DNA of 64,000 nt from Muricoccus nepalensis (GTDB taxonomy: Bacteria; Pseudomonadota; Alphaproteobacteria; Acetobacterales; Acetobacteraceae), in contig NZ_RCZP01000001.1 in assembly GCF_006438825.1 (NCBI RefSeq), positions 249,056 through 313,055 on the forward strand, written 5' to 3'. The first letter of the stretch is position 1. Every line of letters starts with the position of its first letter. The notes under the pieces were generated by a model. The model was not told where the DNA came from. It made no database searches and saw nothing but the letters and a program-made list of their open reading frames with translations. Shown here in pieces: positions 16,488-26,052 of the stretch. The translations under genes and the position numbers were made by a program.

Positions 16488-19400
16488 ACATCTCGGGCCC
16501 CTTCATCGCGCGGCCGGTGGCGACGACCCTGCTGTCGGTGGCCGTGCTGCTGCTCGGGCTCTGGGGCTACTGGCGCCTGCCGGTCTCCTCGCTGCCCGAG
16601 GTGGACTTCCCGACGATCGAGGTCTCGACCCAGCTTCCCGGCGCCTCCCCCGACACCATCGCGCTCCTCGTCACCGCGCCTCTCGAGCGGCAGCTCGGGC
16701 AGATCGCGGGGGTCGCCGTGATGACCTCCACCTCCGGCCCGGGCACGAGCCGGATCGCGCTCCAGTTCGCGCTCGACAAGGACCTCGACGAGGCCGCGCA
16801 GGACGTACAGGCCGCGCTCGACGCCGCCCGCGGGACGCTGCCGAGCACCCTTCCCTACCCGCCCCTCTACGCGAAGGTGAACCCGGCGGACCCGCCGATC
16901 ATCACCCTCGCGCTCACCTCCGACACCCTGCCCATCGCGCGGCTGTCGGACACGGCGGACACGCTGCTCGCGCAGAAGCTCGCGCAGTCGGCCGGCGTCG
17001 GGCGGGTGACGGTGCAGGGGAACATGCGCCCCGCCGTGCGGCTGCGGATCGATCCCGCGCGGCTGGCGGGCTACGGCCTGTCCATGGCCGACGTGCGGAG
17101 CGCGGTGACCGGCGCCAACGCGAACACGCCCAAGGGCTCGCTCGACGGCGCGCGGCAGGCCTCGACGATCATGTCGAACGACCAGATCACCTCCCCGGCC
17201 GAATTCGCCGAGGTGATCGTGGCCTACCGCAACGAGGCGCCGATCCGCCTGCGCGACCTCGGCCAGGCGGTGGAGGGGCTGGAGAACGACCGCAACGCCG
17301 CCTGGTTCAACGGGCGCCCCGCGGTCATCCTCGACGTGCAGCGCCAGCCCGGCGCCAACATCGTCGACACCGTGAGCCGCATCCGCACCCAGCTCCCCGA
17401 GCTCGAGCGCGGGCTGCCGGCCGGGATCAGCATGTCGGTGGTCTCGGACCGGACGGAGACGATCCGCGCCTCGGTGCGCGAGGTGGAGCTGACGCTGGTG
17501 CTCTCCACCGTCCTCGTCGTCGCCGTGATCTGGCTCTTCCTGCATTCCGGGCGCGCGACGATCGTGCCGGCGGTGTCGCTGCCGCTGTCCCTGATCGGCA
17601 CTTTCGCGGTCATGTCCTGGCTCGGCTTCTCGCTCGACAACCTCTCCCTCATGGCGCTGGTCATCGCCACGGGCTTCGTCGTGGACGACGCCATCGTCAT
17701 GATCGAGAACATCGTCCGCCACATCGAGGAGGGCATGGCCCCCCTCCCCGCCGCCTATGCCGGCGCGAAGGGCATCGCCTTCACCATCGTCTCGCTCACC
17801 GTCTCCCTCATCGCGGTCTTCATCCCGCTGCTCTTCATGGAGGGGGTGGTCGGGCGCCTGTTCCGGGAATTCGCGGAGACGCTGACGGCGGCGGTGCTCG
17901 TCTCCATGGTCATCTCCCTCACCCTCACGCCGATGATGTGCGCGCTGCTGCTGCGGCCGGCCTCCCTCCACAAGGGGCGGATCGCGCGCGCCTCGGACCG
18001 TGTCTTCGACGGGCTGCTCGGCGCCTACCGGCGCGCGCTCCTGGTCACGCTCCGCTTCCGCCCCCTCACCCTCCTCGTCGCGCTCGGCACGCTGGCGCTG
18101 ACGGGCTGGCTCTACCTCGTGATCCCCAAGGGCTTCCTGCCCGCGCAGGACACGGGGCTGATCCAGGTGGCCACCGAGGCGCCGGGGGACGTGTCCTTCG
18201 CCCGGATGGCCGAGCTCCAGCGCCAGGTCGCGGAGCTCGTCCGGGCCGACCCGGCGGTGGAGGCGGTGACCTCCGTCGTCGGCGCGGGAACGGTGAACGC
18301 GACCCTCAACGGCGGCCGCGTGACGGCGGTGCTGCGCCCGCGCGATGAGCGCGACGAGACGGCGCAGGAGATCATTGCGCGCCTGGCGCCGCGCCTCGCG
18401 GGCATCGCGGGGATCGTCAGCTATCCCTCGGCCGTGCAGGACATCCAGATCGGCGCGCGGGCCAGCACCACGCAGTACCAGTACACGATCGTCGACGCCG
18501 ACGCCGCGACGCTGGCCGCCTGGTCGCCTCGCATCCTCGCCGCCCTCCGCCAGCGGCTGGAGCTGCTCGACCTCTCGAGCGACCAGCAGCAGGAGGGGCT
18601 GCGGATCACGGTGGACGTGGACCGCGCGCGCGCCGGGCGCCTCGGCGTGACGATGCAGGCGATCGACGACGCCCTCTACGACGCCTTCGGGCAGCGGCAG
18701 ATCTCGACCATCTACGCGCAGAACAACCAGTACCGCGTGATCCTCGAGGCTTCCGCCGACTTCCTGGCGGACCCCACCCGGCTTGGCCTCCTGCGGGTGG
18801 CCGGCAGCACGGACGGGACCACGACCGTGGTGCCGCTCTCGGAGGTCGCGCGGCTCGGCCGGGCCGCGGGGGCGCTGCAGGTGACGCGGGAGAACCAGTT
18901 CCCCGCCGTGACCTACTCCTTCAACCTCGCCGAGGGCGTCTCGCTCGGCGGCGCGGTCTCGGCGGTGGAGGGGACCATGCGCGCGCTGGGCGTGCCGTCC
19001 ACCGTGACCGGGCGGTTCGCGGGGGACGCGGCCGAGTTCAGCTCCTCCCTCCGCAGCCAGCCCTGGCTGATCCTCGCCGCGGTGGTCGTGATCTACATCA
19101 CCCTCGGCGTGCTCTACGAGAGCCTCGTCCACCCCCTGACCATCCTTTCGACCCTCCCCTCCGCCGGGATCGGGGCGCTGCTGGCGCTGGAGCTCTTCGG
19201 GCTGGACCTCTCGGTCGTCGGCATCATCGGCATCCTCCTCCTCATGGGCATCGTGAAGAAGAACGCGATCATGATGATCGACTTCGCGCTCGAGGCGCAG
19301 CGCGAGCGCGGGATGGCGGCCGAGGACGCGATCGTGGAGGCGGCGGTGCTGCGCTTCCGCCCCATCACCATGACGACACTCGCCGCGCTCCTGGGCGCGC

Positions 19401-19582
19401 TGCCGCTGGTGCTCGGCCACGGCGCGGGGTCGGAGCTGCGGCTGCCGCTCGGCGTCTCCATCGTCGGCGGCCTGCTGCTGAGCCAGCTCGTGACGCTGTT
19501 CACCACGCCCTCGGTCTACCTCGCCCTCGAATGGGTGCGGACGCGGGGGCAGCGCCGGCCGTCGGCGGTGCCGGCGGAGTGA
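16484..19582 (+). CDS. mdtB: RND efflux inner-membrane pump, MdtB-like
   Basis: Proton-driven multidrug transporter of the HAE-1 type; 1032 aa from a TTG at 16484 that overlaps the adaptor stop (TTGA). Landmarks are FIARPVATTLLSVAVLLLG (first helix), LPEVDFPTIEVST, PADPPIITLALTS and GFVVDDAIVMIEN, whose paired Asp residues form the proton relay in helix 4. The C-terminal helix set has GILLLMGIVKKNAIMMIDFA. By motif memory it is closer to E. coli MdtB than to MdtC (for example TGANANTPKGSLDGARQAST). It probably forms a mixed trimer with the next gene product. Confidence 0.92.
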   Translation: MNISGPFIARPVATTLLSVAVLLLGLWGYWRLPVSSLPEVDFPTIEVSTQLPGASPDTIALLVTAPLERQLGQIAGVAVMTSTSGPGTSRIALQFALDKDLDEAAQDVQAALDAARGTLPSTLPYPPLYAKVNPADPPIITLALTSDTLPIARLSDTADTLLAQKLAQSAGVGRVTVQGNMRPAVRLRIDPARLAGYGLSMADVRSAVTGANANTPKGSLDGARQASTIMSNDQITSPAEFAEVIVAYRNEAPIRLRDLGQAVEGLENDRNAAWFNGRPAVILDVQRQPGANIVDTVSRIRTQLPELERGLPAGISMSVVSDRTETIRASVREVELTLVLSTVLVVAVIWLFLHSGRATIVPAVSLPLSLIGTFAVMSWLGFSLDNLSLMALVIATGFVVDDAIVMIENIVRHIEEGMAPLPAAYAGAKGIAFTIVSLTVSLIAVFIPLLFMEGVVGRLFREFAETLTAAVLVSMVISLTLTPMMCALLLRPASLHKGRIARASDRVFDGLLGAYRRALLVTLRFRPLTLLVALGTLALTGWLYLVIPKGFLPAQDTGLIQVATEAPGDVSFARMAELQRQVAELVRADPAVEAVTSVVGAGTVNATLNGGRVTAVLRPRDERDETAQEIIARLAPRLAGIAGIVSYPSAVQDIQIGARASTTQYQYTIVDADAATLAAWSPRILAALRQRLELLDLSSDQQQEGLRITVDVDRARAGRLGVTMQAIDDALYDAFGQRQISTIYAQNNQYRVILEASADFLADPTRLGLLRVAGSTDGTTTVVPLSEVARLGRAAGALQVTRENQFPAVTYSFNLAEGVSLGGAVSAVEGTMRALGVPSTVTGRFAGDAAEFSSSLRSQPWLILAAVVVIYITLGVLYESLVHPLTILSTLPSAGIGALLALELFGLDLSVVGIIGILLLMGIVKKNAIMMIDFALEAQRERGMAAEDAIVEAAVLRFRPITMTTLAALLGALPLVLGHGAGSELRLPLGVSIVGGLLLSQLVTLFTTPSVYLALEWVRTRGQRRPSAVPAE

Positions 19583-19592
19583 GGGGCGCCCG

Positions 19593-22500
19593 GTGAGCAT
19601 CTCCGGCCCCTTCATCGCGCGCCCGATCGCGACCTCGCTGCTGGCGATCGGCATCGCGCTCGTCGGGCTCGTCGCGCTCTTCCGCCTGCCCATCGCCTCC
19701 ATGCCGCGGGTGGACATCCCGACCATCGTCGTGACCGCGAGCCAGCCCGGCGCGAGCCCGGAGACGATGGCGAGCACGGTGGCGGCGCCGCTCGAGCGGC
19801 GGATCGGGACCATCCCCGGCGTCACGGAGATGACCTCCTACTCCTCCCTCGGCAGCGCGGTCGTCATCATCCAGTTCGACCTCTCCCGCACGCAGCGGAG
19901 CGCGGCGCGGGACGTGCAGGCGGCCGTGAACAGCGCGCGGCAGGACCTGCCCTCGGGGCTGCCGACGCCGCCGGGCATCCGGAAGATCAACCCCGCCGAC
20001 GCGCCGGTGATGATCCTGGCCATGTCCTCCGAGACGATCACCGCCCAGGCGGTTTACGACGCCGCCGACACCCTCGTCGCCCAGCGCCTCGCGCAGGTGC
20101 CGGGGGTCGCCCAGGTCTCGGTGAACGGCGGCGACCAGCCGGCGGTGCGCGTCGCCGTGAACCCGGCCGCCGCCTCGGCCGCCGGCATCTCCCTCGACCA
20201 GGTCCGCACGGCCATCACCGGCGCCAACGTCACCCAGGCCACCGGCTTCATCGAGGGCCCCGACCAGTCCGCCGCGATCCAGACGAACGACCGCATCGCC
20301 AACGCCGAGGCCTACCGCGGCGTCGTGGTGAAGGCGCAGGGCGGCGCGATCGTGCGGCTGGGCGAGATCGCGCGGGTGGAGGACGGCGTGCGCAGCCGCC
20401 GCCAAGCCGGCTGGTTCAACGGGCGCCCGGCCATCCTGCTGGTGGTGATGAAGCAGGCCGACGCAAACGTCATCGAGGTGGTGGACGGCATCCGTGCCAT
20501 GCTGCCGGAGGTGCAGTCCTGGGTCCCCGCCGGCGCGCGGATCGAGGTGGTGAGCGACCGCTCCGTCACCATCCGCGCCTCGGTCGAGGAGGTGCGGCTG
20601 ACGCTCGTGCTCACCATCGGGCTGGTCGTGGGCGTCGTCGCGGTCTTCCTGCGGCGTTGGGCACCCGTCCTGGCGGCGAGCGCCGCGGTGCCGCTCTCGC
20701 TGCTCGGCACGGTCGCGGTGATGTGGTGGATCGGCTACTCGCTGAACAACCTCTCCCTCATGGCGCTCACCATCTGCGTCGGCTTCGTCGTGGACGACGC
20801 GATCGTCATGATCGAGAACATGGCGCGCCACCGCGAGCGCGGGCTCGCGCCGCTCGAGGCGGCCTTGGCCGGGGCGAAGGAGATCGGCTTCACCGTCCTC
20901 TCCATCACCGTCTCCCTCATCGCGGTCTTCATCCCGCTGCTGGCGATGGGCGGGATCATCGGCCGCATCTTCCGCGAGTTCTCCGTCACGCTCGCGGTGG
21001 CCGTCGCCATCTCGGGCGTCGTCTCCCTCACGCTGACGCCGATGATGGCCGCCTGGATGGAGCGCGGCGCGGCCGAGAAGCCGCCGGGCCGCCTGGCGCG
21101 GGCCTTCGAGGGCGCGCTCTCGGCCACGGTGAACGGCTACATACGCAGCCTGGGCTGGCTCCTCCGCTTCCGCCGCACGATGCTGCTGGCCACCTTCGCG
21201 CTGATGGGCCTCACCGTCTGGCTCTACGTCGTCGTGCCCAAGGGCTTCCTGCCGAACCAGGACACGGGGCTGATGACCGGCAGCACCCAGGCCGCGCCCG
21301 ATACCTCCTTCGCCACGATGGAGGGGCTGCAGCGCCGGGTGGTGGAGATCATCGCGGCCGATCCCGCGATCGAGAGCGTGGGCGCGACGGTCGGGTCCAA
21401 CTCCGGCCAGGGCGCGGCGAACCGGGGGCAGATCTACATCACGCTGAAGCCGCTGGCCGAACGCGGGGTCGGCTCGGACGCGGTGATCGCCCGGCTTCGC
21501 GCGCCCCTGGGCCGCATCCCCGGCGCCGCCGTCTTCCTGCGCGGGCAGGAGGACGTGCGGATCGGCGGGCGGCAGGACGCGGGCAGCTTCTCCTACGTGC
21601 TGCTCGGCAACGACATCGAGGAGCTGCGCGAGTGGTCGCAGACGATGGTGCAGGCGCTGCGCGGCGTACCCGGCATCAACGACGTCAGCAGCGACCAGGA
21701 CCGCGCGGGGCTGGTGACCCGGGTGGAGGTCGACCGCGCCGCCGCCGCGCGCCTCGGCGTGCAGCAGACCGAGATCAACGCGACGCTGAACAACGCCTTC
21801 TCCCAGCGCCAGGTCTCGACCATCTACCGCGCGCGCAACCAGTACCGCGTGATCCTCGAGATCGACCCGGCGCTGCAGCAGGGGCCGACCGACCTCTCGC
21901 GCATCTTCCTGCCGGGGCAGGGAAGCACGCAGGTGCCGCTCTCGGCGATCGCGCGGGTGGTTCCCTCCTCGGCGCCGCTCGCGGTGACGCACCAGGGCGG
22001 CTTCCCTGCCGCCGCCATCTCCTTCAACCCCGACCCCGCGCTGAGCGTCGAGGAGGTCCGCCAGAAGATTGAGGAGGTGCAGCGCCAGGTGCGCCTGCCG
22101 AGCTCCATCCGGCCGCAGTTCGGCGGCAACGCCGCCGCGGCGCAGTCCTTCTCGCGCGACATGCCCCTGCTGATCGCGGGCGCCTTCCTCGCGATCTACG
22201 TCGTGCTCGGCATCCTCTACGAGAGCTACGTCCACCCGCTGACCATCATCTCCACCCTGCCGACGGCCGGGCTCGGCGCGTTGCTGGCCCTGCTGGTCAC
22301 GGGCACGCCGATGACGGTCATCGCGCTCATCGGCGTGATCCTCCTCCTCGGCATCGTGAAGAAGAACGCGATCATGATGGTGGACTTCGCGCTCGAGCAC
22401 GAGCGGCGGCACGGGGGCACCAGCGAGGAGACCATCCTCGCCGCCTGCCGGGAGCGCTTCCGGCCGATCCTGATGACGACGCTGGCCGCCCTCTTCGGCG

Positions 22501-22694
22501 CGGTGCCGCTCGCGCTCGGCACCGGCACGGGATCGGAGCTGCGCGCGCCGCTCGGCATCGCCATCATCGGCGGGCTGGTCGTCTCGCAGGTCCTCACGCT
22601 CTACACGACGCCGGCCGTCTACATCGCCCTTGACCGGCTGCGCCGGCGGGACCGGCCGCGCGCGGGGGCGGGCGCTGCGGTGCCGGCGGAGTAG
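19593..22694 (+). CDS. mdtC: RND efflux inner-membrane pump, MdtC-like
   Basis: Second pump subunit, 1033 aa, from a GTG at 19593, with a GAGGGG element upstream and 10 bp after the previous stop. It shares the fold and the helix-4 proton-relay motif GFVVDDAIVMIEN. Other landmarks are LPIASMPRVDIPTIVVTASQ, NPADAPVMILAMSS and GVILLLGIVKKNAIMMVDFA. ARDVQAAVNSARQDLPSGLP and IQTNDRI resemble MdtC. Both pump proteins begin ISGPFIARP and end VPAE, so they probably arose by tandem duplication. No TetR, MarR or two-component regulator is adjacent. Confidence 0.92.
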   Translation: MSISGPFIARPIATSLLAIGIALVGLVALFRLPIASMPRVDIPTIVVTASQPGASPETMASTVAAPLERRIGTIPGVTEMTSYSSLGSAVVIIQFDLSRTQRSAARDVQAAVNSARQDLPSGLPTPPGIRKINPADAPVMILAMSSETITAQAVYDAADTLVAQRLAQVPGVAQVSVNGGDQPAVRVAVNPAAASAAGISLDQVRTAITGANVTQATGFIEGPDQSAAIQTNDRIANAEAYRGVVVKAQGGAIVRLGEIARVEDGVRSRRQAGWFNGRPAILLVVMKQADANVIEVVDGIRAMLPEVQSWVPAGARIEVVSDRSVTIRASVEEVRLTLVLTIGLVVGVVAVFLRRWAPVLAASAAVPLSLLGTVAVMWWIGYSLNNLSLMALTICVGFVVDDAIVMIENMARHRERGLAPLEAALAGAKEIGFTVLSITVSLIAVFIPLLAMGGIIGRIFREFSVTLAVAVAISGVVSLTLTPMMAAWMERGAAEKPPGRLARAFEGALSATVNGYIRSLGWLLRFRRTMLLATFALMGLTVWLYVVVPKGFLPNQDTGLMTGSTQAAPDTSFATMEGLQRRVVEIIAADPAIESVGATVGSNSGQGAANRGQIYITLKPLAERGVGSDAVIARLRAPLGRIPGAAVFLRGQEDVRIGGRQDAGSFSYVLLGNDIEELREWSQTMVQALRGVPGINDVSSDQDRAGLVTRVEVDRAAAARLGVQQTEINATLNNAFSQRQVSTIYRARNQYRVILEIDPALQQGPTDLSRIFLPGQGSTQVPLSAIARVVPSSAPLAVTHQGGFPAAAISFNPDPALSVEEVRQKIEEVQRQVRLPSSIRPQFGGNAAAAQSFSRDMPLLIAGAFLAIYVVLGILYESYVHPLTIISTLPTAGLGALLALLVTGTPMTVIALIGVILLLGIVKKNAIMMVDFALEHERRHGGTSEETILAACRERFRPILMTTLAALFGAVPLALGTGTGSELRAPLGIAIIGGLVVSQVLTLYTTPAVYIALDRLRRRDRPRAGAGAAVPAE

Positions 22695-22757
22695 GCGGGG
22701 CTTGCGGCGGCGCGGCAACGGGGGCCTCCTGGCCGTCCCTGTCGCGAGGAACGCCGC

Positions 22758-23531
22758 TTGGACCCCATCGAGGACGCCGCCCGCCAGCTCGCCGCCGCCC
22801 GGCGCGGCGCGCCCCTGCCCGGCCTCGCCGAGGCGTCGCGCCCGCGCGACCTCGCCGCGGCGGAGGCGGTGCAGCACGCGACGCTCGCCGCCCTCGGCGA
22901 AGGGATCGGCGGGTGGAAGCTCGGGCGCCACGGCGGGGCTCCGTTCAGCGCGCCCTTCCCGGCCTCGCGTGTGCTGGAGGACCGGGGCGGCCTCCGGGCG
23001 GCGCTGCCGCCCGGCAGCCTCATCGAGCTCGAGATCGCCATCCGCTTCCGCGACGCGGTGCCCGCGTCCCGCGTCGCGTCGCTCCGGCCCGAGGACCTCC
23101 CCGGGCTCGCGACCCTCGCCACCCTCTTTGAGTTCGTGCAGCCCCGCTTCACCGCCGACGCCGTGACCGGCCCGCTCGACCGCGTTGCCGACGGCCTGGC
23201 GAACAACGGCGGTGCCGTGCGGGAGAGCGAGGCGGCCTGGTCGCTCGCGCGGCTCGACGCGCCGCCCGTCACCCGGTTGTCGCAGGACGGCGCCCCCCTC
23301 GCGCGCCACGAGGGCCCCCATGTCGCGGCGCCCATCCGGCCGCTCGTGGAGGCGTGGCTCGCGCGGCTCGGGCGCGAGGGGCGGGGCATCGGCGCCGGCG
23401 AGGTGCTCACCTTCGGCAGCCTGACGGGCATGCGGCCGATCCCGGCCGGGGGCGCCGAGTACCGCGGCGAGATCGAGGGACTGCCGCCGCTCCGCTGCAC
23501 CATCGAGCCCGCGGGCGTGAAGAAGAGGTAA
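22758..23531 (+). CDS. 2-keto-4-pentenoate hydratase / fumarylacetoacetase-like protein
   Basis: 257 aa from a TTG at 22758; no better start is in frame. The region GEGIGGWKLG, LIELEIAIRFRDAVP (the E-x-E metal-binding pattern), LFEFVQ, GLANNGGAVRE and GAGEVLTFGSLTGMRPIPAG match the MhpD-like hydratases. These act on 2-hydroxypenta-2,4-dienoate-type substrates in aromatic catabolism. No aromatic-ring genes are nearby, so the substrate is open. It lies 63 bp after the RND operon and 163 bp before the molybdoenzyme gene. Confidence 0.75.
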   Translation: MDPIEDAARQLAAARRGAPLPGLAEASRPRDLAAAEAVQHATLAALGEGIGGWKLGRHGGAPFSAPFPASRVLEDRGGLRAALPPGSLIELEIAIRFRDAVPASRVASLRPEDLPGLATLATLFEFVQPRFTADAVTGPLDRVADGLANNGGAVRESEAAWSLARLDAPPVTRLSQDGAPLARHEGPHVAAPIRPLVEAWLARLGREGRGIGAGEVLTFGSLTGMRPIPAGGAEYRGEIEGLPPLRCTIEPAGVKKR

Positions 23532-23694
23532 TGCGGAACGCCGCGTCGCCGCCCGCGGGCCGGCGGGCGCAACGCCCTCCCTGCCCAGGCGTTGCCGCCC
23601 TGGCCGGAGCCGATCCCGTGCGGATCGCCGGCCGGGCGCGGGCTGCCGATGGCGGCGGGCCGGGATCGCCAACAGCATCGGGTGGGGCAGCGGC

Positions 23695-26028
23695 ATGAGC
23701 GATCGGGACGAGACGGTTCACTACGACAGCCCGGCCGGCGGCTGGGGCTCGCTCCGCGGCATCGCCCGCATCTTCGGGGACGAGTGGAACACGCCGGCCG
23801 TGATGGAGACGCTGGCGCGGCAGAACAAGCCCGGCGGCTTCATGTGCGTCTCCTGCTCCTGGGCGAAGCCGGCCGACCACAACGCCTTCGAGTTCTGCGA
23901 AAACGGCGCGAAGGCGACCCTCTGGGACCTGACGACGCGCCGCTGCACGCCCGAGTTCTTCGCCGGCCACACGGTGACGGAGCTGCGGGGGTGGTCGGAC
24001 TACGAGCTGGAGCAGACTGGCCGCCTCACCCACCCGATGCGCTACGACCGCGAGACCGACCGCTACGTCCCCTGCGCCTGGGATGAGGCCTTCGCGGCCA
24101 TCGGCGGCGAGCTGCGGGCGCTCGCCCCGAAATCCACGGTCTTCTACTCATCCGGCCGCGCCAGCCTCGAGACCTCCTATCTCTACGCCCTCTTCGCGCG
24201 CCTCTACGGCCACAACAACCTGCCCGACAGCTCCAACATGTGCCACGAGACGACCTCGGTGGCGCTGAAGAAGATCATCGGCGCCAGCGTCGGCACGGTG
24301 GTCTTCGACGACCTTTCGAAGTGCGACGCGATGTTCTTCTTCGGGCAGAACACCGGAACCAACAGCCCGCGCTTCCTCCACCCGCTGCAGGAGGCCGTGC
24401 GGCGCGGCGCGAAGATCATCACCTTCAACCCCGTCCGGGAGCGGGGGCTGGAATCCTTCACGAACCCGCAGAGCCCCGTGGAGATGCTGACAGGCCAGGA
24501 GACGCGGATCAGCGAGCAGTACTACCAGGTGCGCCCGGGCGGCGACATCGCGGTGCTGCTGGGAATGTGCAAGCACGTCTTCGCCGCGGACGACGAGGCC
24601 CGCAAGCGCGACCGCCGCGTCCTGGACGTCGACTTCATCGCCCAGCACACCACCGGCCTCGAGGAATTCGAGTCCAAGGTCCGCTCCACCACTTGGCAGA
24701 GCATCGAGGCGGAGTCCGGCCTCTCCCGCGCCGATATTGAGGCGGCGGCGCAGGTCTATGTCGAGGCCGAGCGCGTCATTGGCATCTACGGCATGGGGCT
24801 GACCCAGCACGTGCACGGCTTCGAGAACATCGCCATGTTCGTGAACCTGCTCCTTCTCCGCGGCAACATCGGCCGGGAGGGCGCGGGCATCTCGCCGGTG
24901 CGCGGCCACTCGAACGTGCAGGGGCAGCGGACGGTCGGCATCTCCGAGAAGCCCGAGCTCGTCCCGCTCGACCGCCTCGCGGCGCAGTTCGGCTTCGAGC
25001 CGCCGCGGGACGAGGGCCTGAACACCGTCGCGGCCTGCAAGGGCATCCTGTCGGGCGACGTGAAGGCCTTCATCGGCCTGGGCGGCAACTTCGTCCGCGC
25101 CATCCCGGAGCGCGAGCGCATGGAGGCGGCCTGGACGCGCATGCGCCTGACCGTGCAGATCGCGACGAAGCTCAACCGCAGCCACCTCGTGAACGGCGAG
25201 GTCGCCTACCTCCTGCCCTGCCTCAGCCGCACGGAGAAGGACGTGCAGGCCGGGGGCGCGCAGGTGGTCACGATGGAGGACACCTTCAGCTGCATCCACG
25301 GCTCGATCGGCCACCGCGTGCCGGCCAGCGAGCACCTGCTCTCCGAGCCCGCGATCGTGGCCGGCATCGCGAAGGCGACGCTGCCGGCAAACCCGCGCAT
25401 CACCTGGGATGCCTGGGTCGCCGACTACGCCCGCATCCGCGCCGAGATCGCCGAGACCTACCACAAGGAGTTCCACGACTTCGAGGAGCGGAAGTTCACG
25501 CCGGGCGGCTTCTACCGCGGCAACTCCGCGCGCGAGCGCGTCTGGAAGACCGAGGCGGGCAAGGCGATCTTCACGGCGCCCAAGATGATGTCGGCCACCG
25601 GCTTCGACGACGCGCCGGGGCGCTACCGCCTCATCACCATGCGCAGCAACGACCAGTTCAACACGACGATCTACGGCTACAGCGACCGGCTGCGGGGCAT
25701 CGAGGGCACGCGCGACGTGCTGCTGATCAACCCCGCCGAGATGCGCCGCGCGGGCCTCGAGCCGGGGCAGGTCGTCTCCCTCCTCAGCGACGCCGGGGAC
25801 GGGATCGAGCGGTCGGTGCACGGCCTCGTGGTCACGCCCTTCTCGCTCCCGGACGGGTGCCTCGGCGCCTACTACCCGGAGATGAACCCGCTGATGGCCG
25901 TGACGCACCACGACGAGCACTCGAAGACGCCGGCCGCGAAGTCGGTGCCCGTGCGGATCCAGCCCACGGCCGAGTTCCGCCCGACGCCGCCGCTGGAGCC
26001 GGAGGGACAGGGCCTGCGGCCGTCCTGA
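23695..26028 (+). CDS. FdhF/YdeP-family molybdopterin oxidoreductase
   Basis: 777 aa. This family resembles formate dehydrogenase alpha subunits but has a divergent N-terminus. Cysteines in FMCVSCSWAKPADHN (Cys51, Cys54), Cys68 and Cys84 are candidate Fe-S ligands, although the spacing is not the usual Fdh pattern. The likely Mo ligand is Cys183 in PDSSNMCHETTSVALKK. Cofactor-binding blocks include FFFGQNTGTNSPRF, GKATL-like turns and a C-terminal MRSNDQFNTTIYGYSDRLRG. E. coli YdeP, from the same family, is linked to acid resistance, but the reaction is unknown. No partner subunit or FdhD is adjacent, so it may act alone. It is convergent with the BKACE gene. Confidence 0.85.
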   Translation: MSDRDETVHYDSPAGGWGSLRGIARIFGDEWNTPAVMETLARQNKPGGFMCVSCSWAKPADHNAFEFCENGAKATLWDLTTRRCTPEFFAGHTVTELRGWSDYELEQTGRLTHPMRYDRETDRYVPCAWDEAFAAIGGELRALAPKSTVFYSSGRASLETSYLYALFARLYGHNNLPDSSNMCHETTSVALKKIIGASVGTVVFDDLSKCDAMFFFGQNTGTNSPRFLHPLQEAVRRGAKIITFNPVRERGLESFTNPQSPVEMLTGQETRISEQYYQVRPGGDIAVLLGMCKHVFAADDEARKRDRRVLDVDFIAQHTTGLEEFESKVRSTTWQSIEAESGLSRADIEAAAQVYVEAERVIGIYGMGLTQHVHGFENIAMFVNLLLLRGNIGREGAGISPVRGHSNVQGQRTVGISEKPELVPLDRLAAQFGFEPPRDEGLNTVAACKGILSGDVKAFIGLGGNFVRAIPERERMEAAWTRMRLTVQIATKLNRSHLVNGEVAYLLPCLSRTEKDVQAGGAQVVTMEDTFSCIHGSIGHRVPASEHLLSEPAIVAGIAKATLPANPRITWDAWVADYARIRAEIAETYHKEFHDFEERKFTPGGFYRGNSARERVWKTEAGKAIFTAPKMMSATGFDDAPGRYRLITMRSNDQFNTTIYGYSDRLRGIEGTRDVLLINPAEMRRAGLEPGQVVSLLSDAGDGIERSVHGLVVTPFSLPDGCLGAYYPEMNPLMAVTHHDEHSKTPAAKSVPVRIQPTAEFRPTPPLEPEGQGLRPS

Positions 26029-26052
26029 CGGGAACGGCCGCGCGGCCCCGCC

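Noticed and set aside
16235..19825. Minus-strand frame of 1196 codons opposite the first RND pump
   Set aside because: It is antisense to a clear RND gene, is His/Arg/Glu/Asp-rich without family motifs, and such open antisense frames are expected at this GC content.
19500..23696. Minus-strand frame of 1398 codons opposite the second pump and the hydratase
   Set aside because: Antisense shadow of two genes with strong motifs; the protein is low-complexity and charged.
24148..25920. Minus-strand frame opposite the YdeP-like gene
   Set aside because: Antisense shadow; the plus-strand protein has intact cofactor motifs.
26029..26052. GGCCGCGCGGCC palindrome between the YdeP-like and BKACE genes
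   Set aside because: A 12-bp G/C palindrome is common by chance at this base composition and has no T-run.
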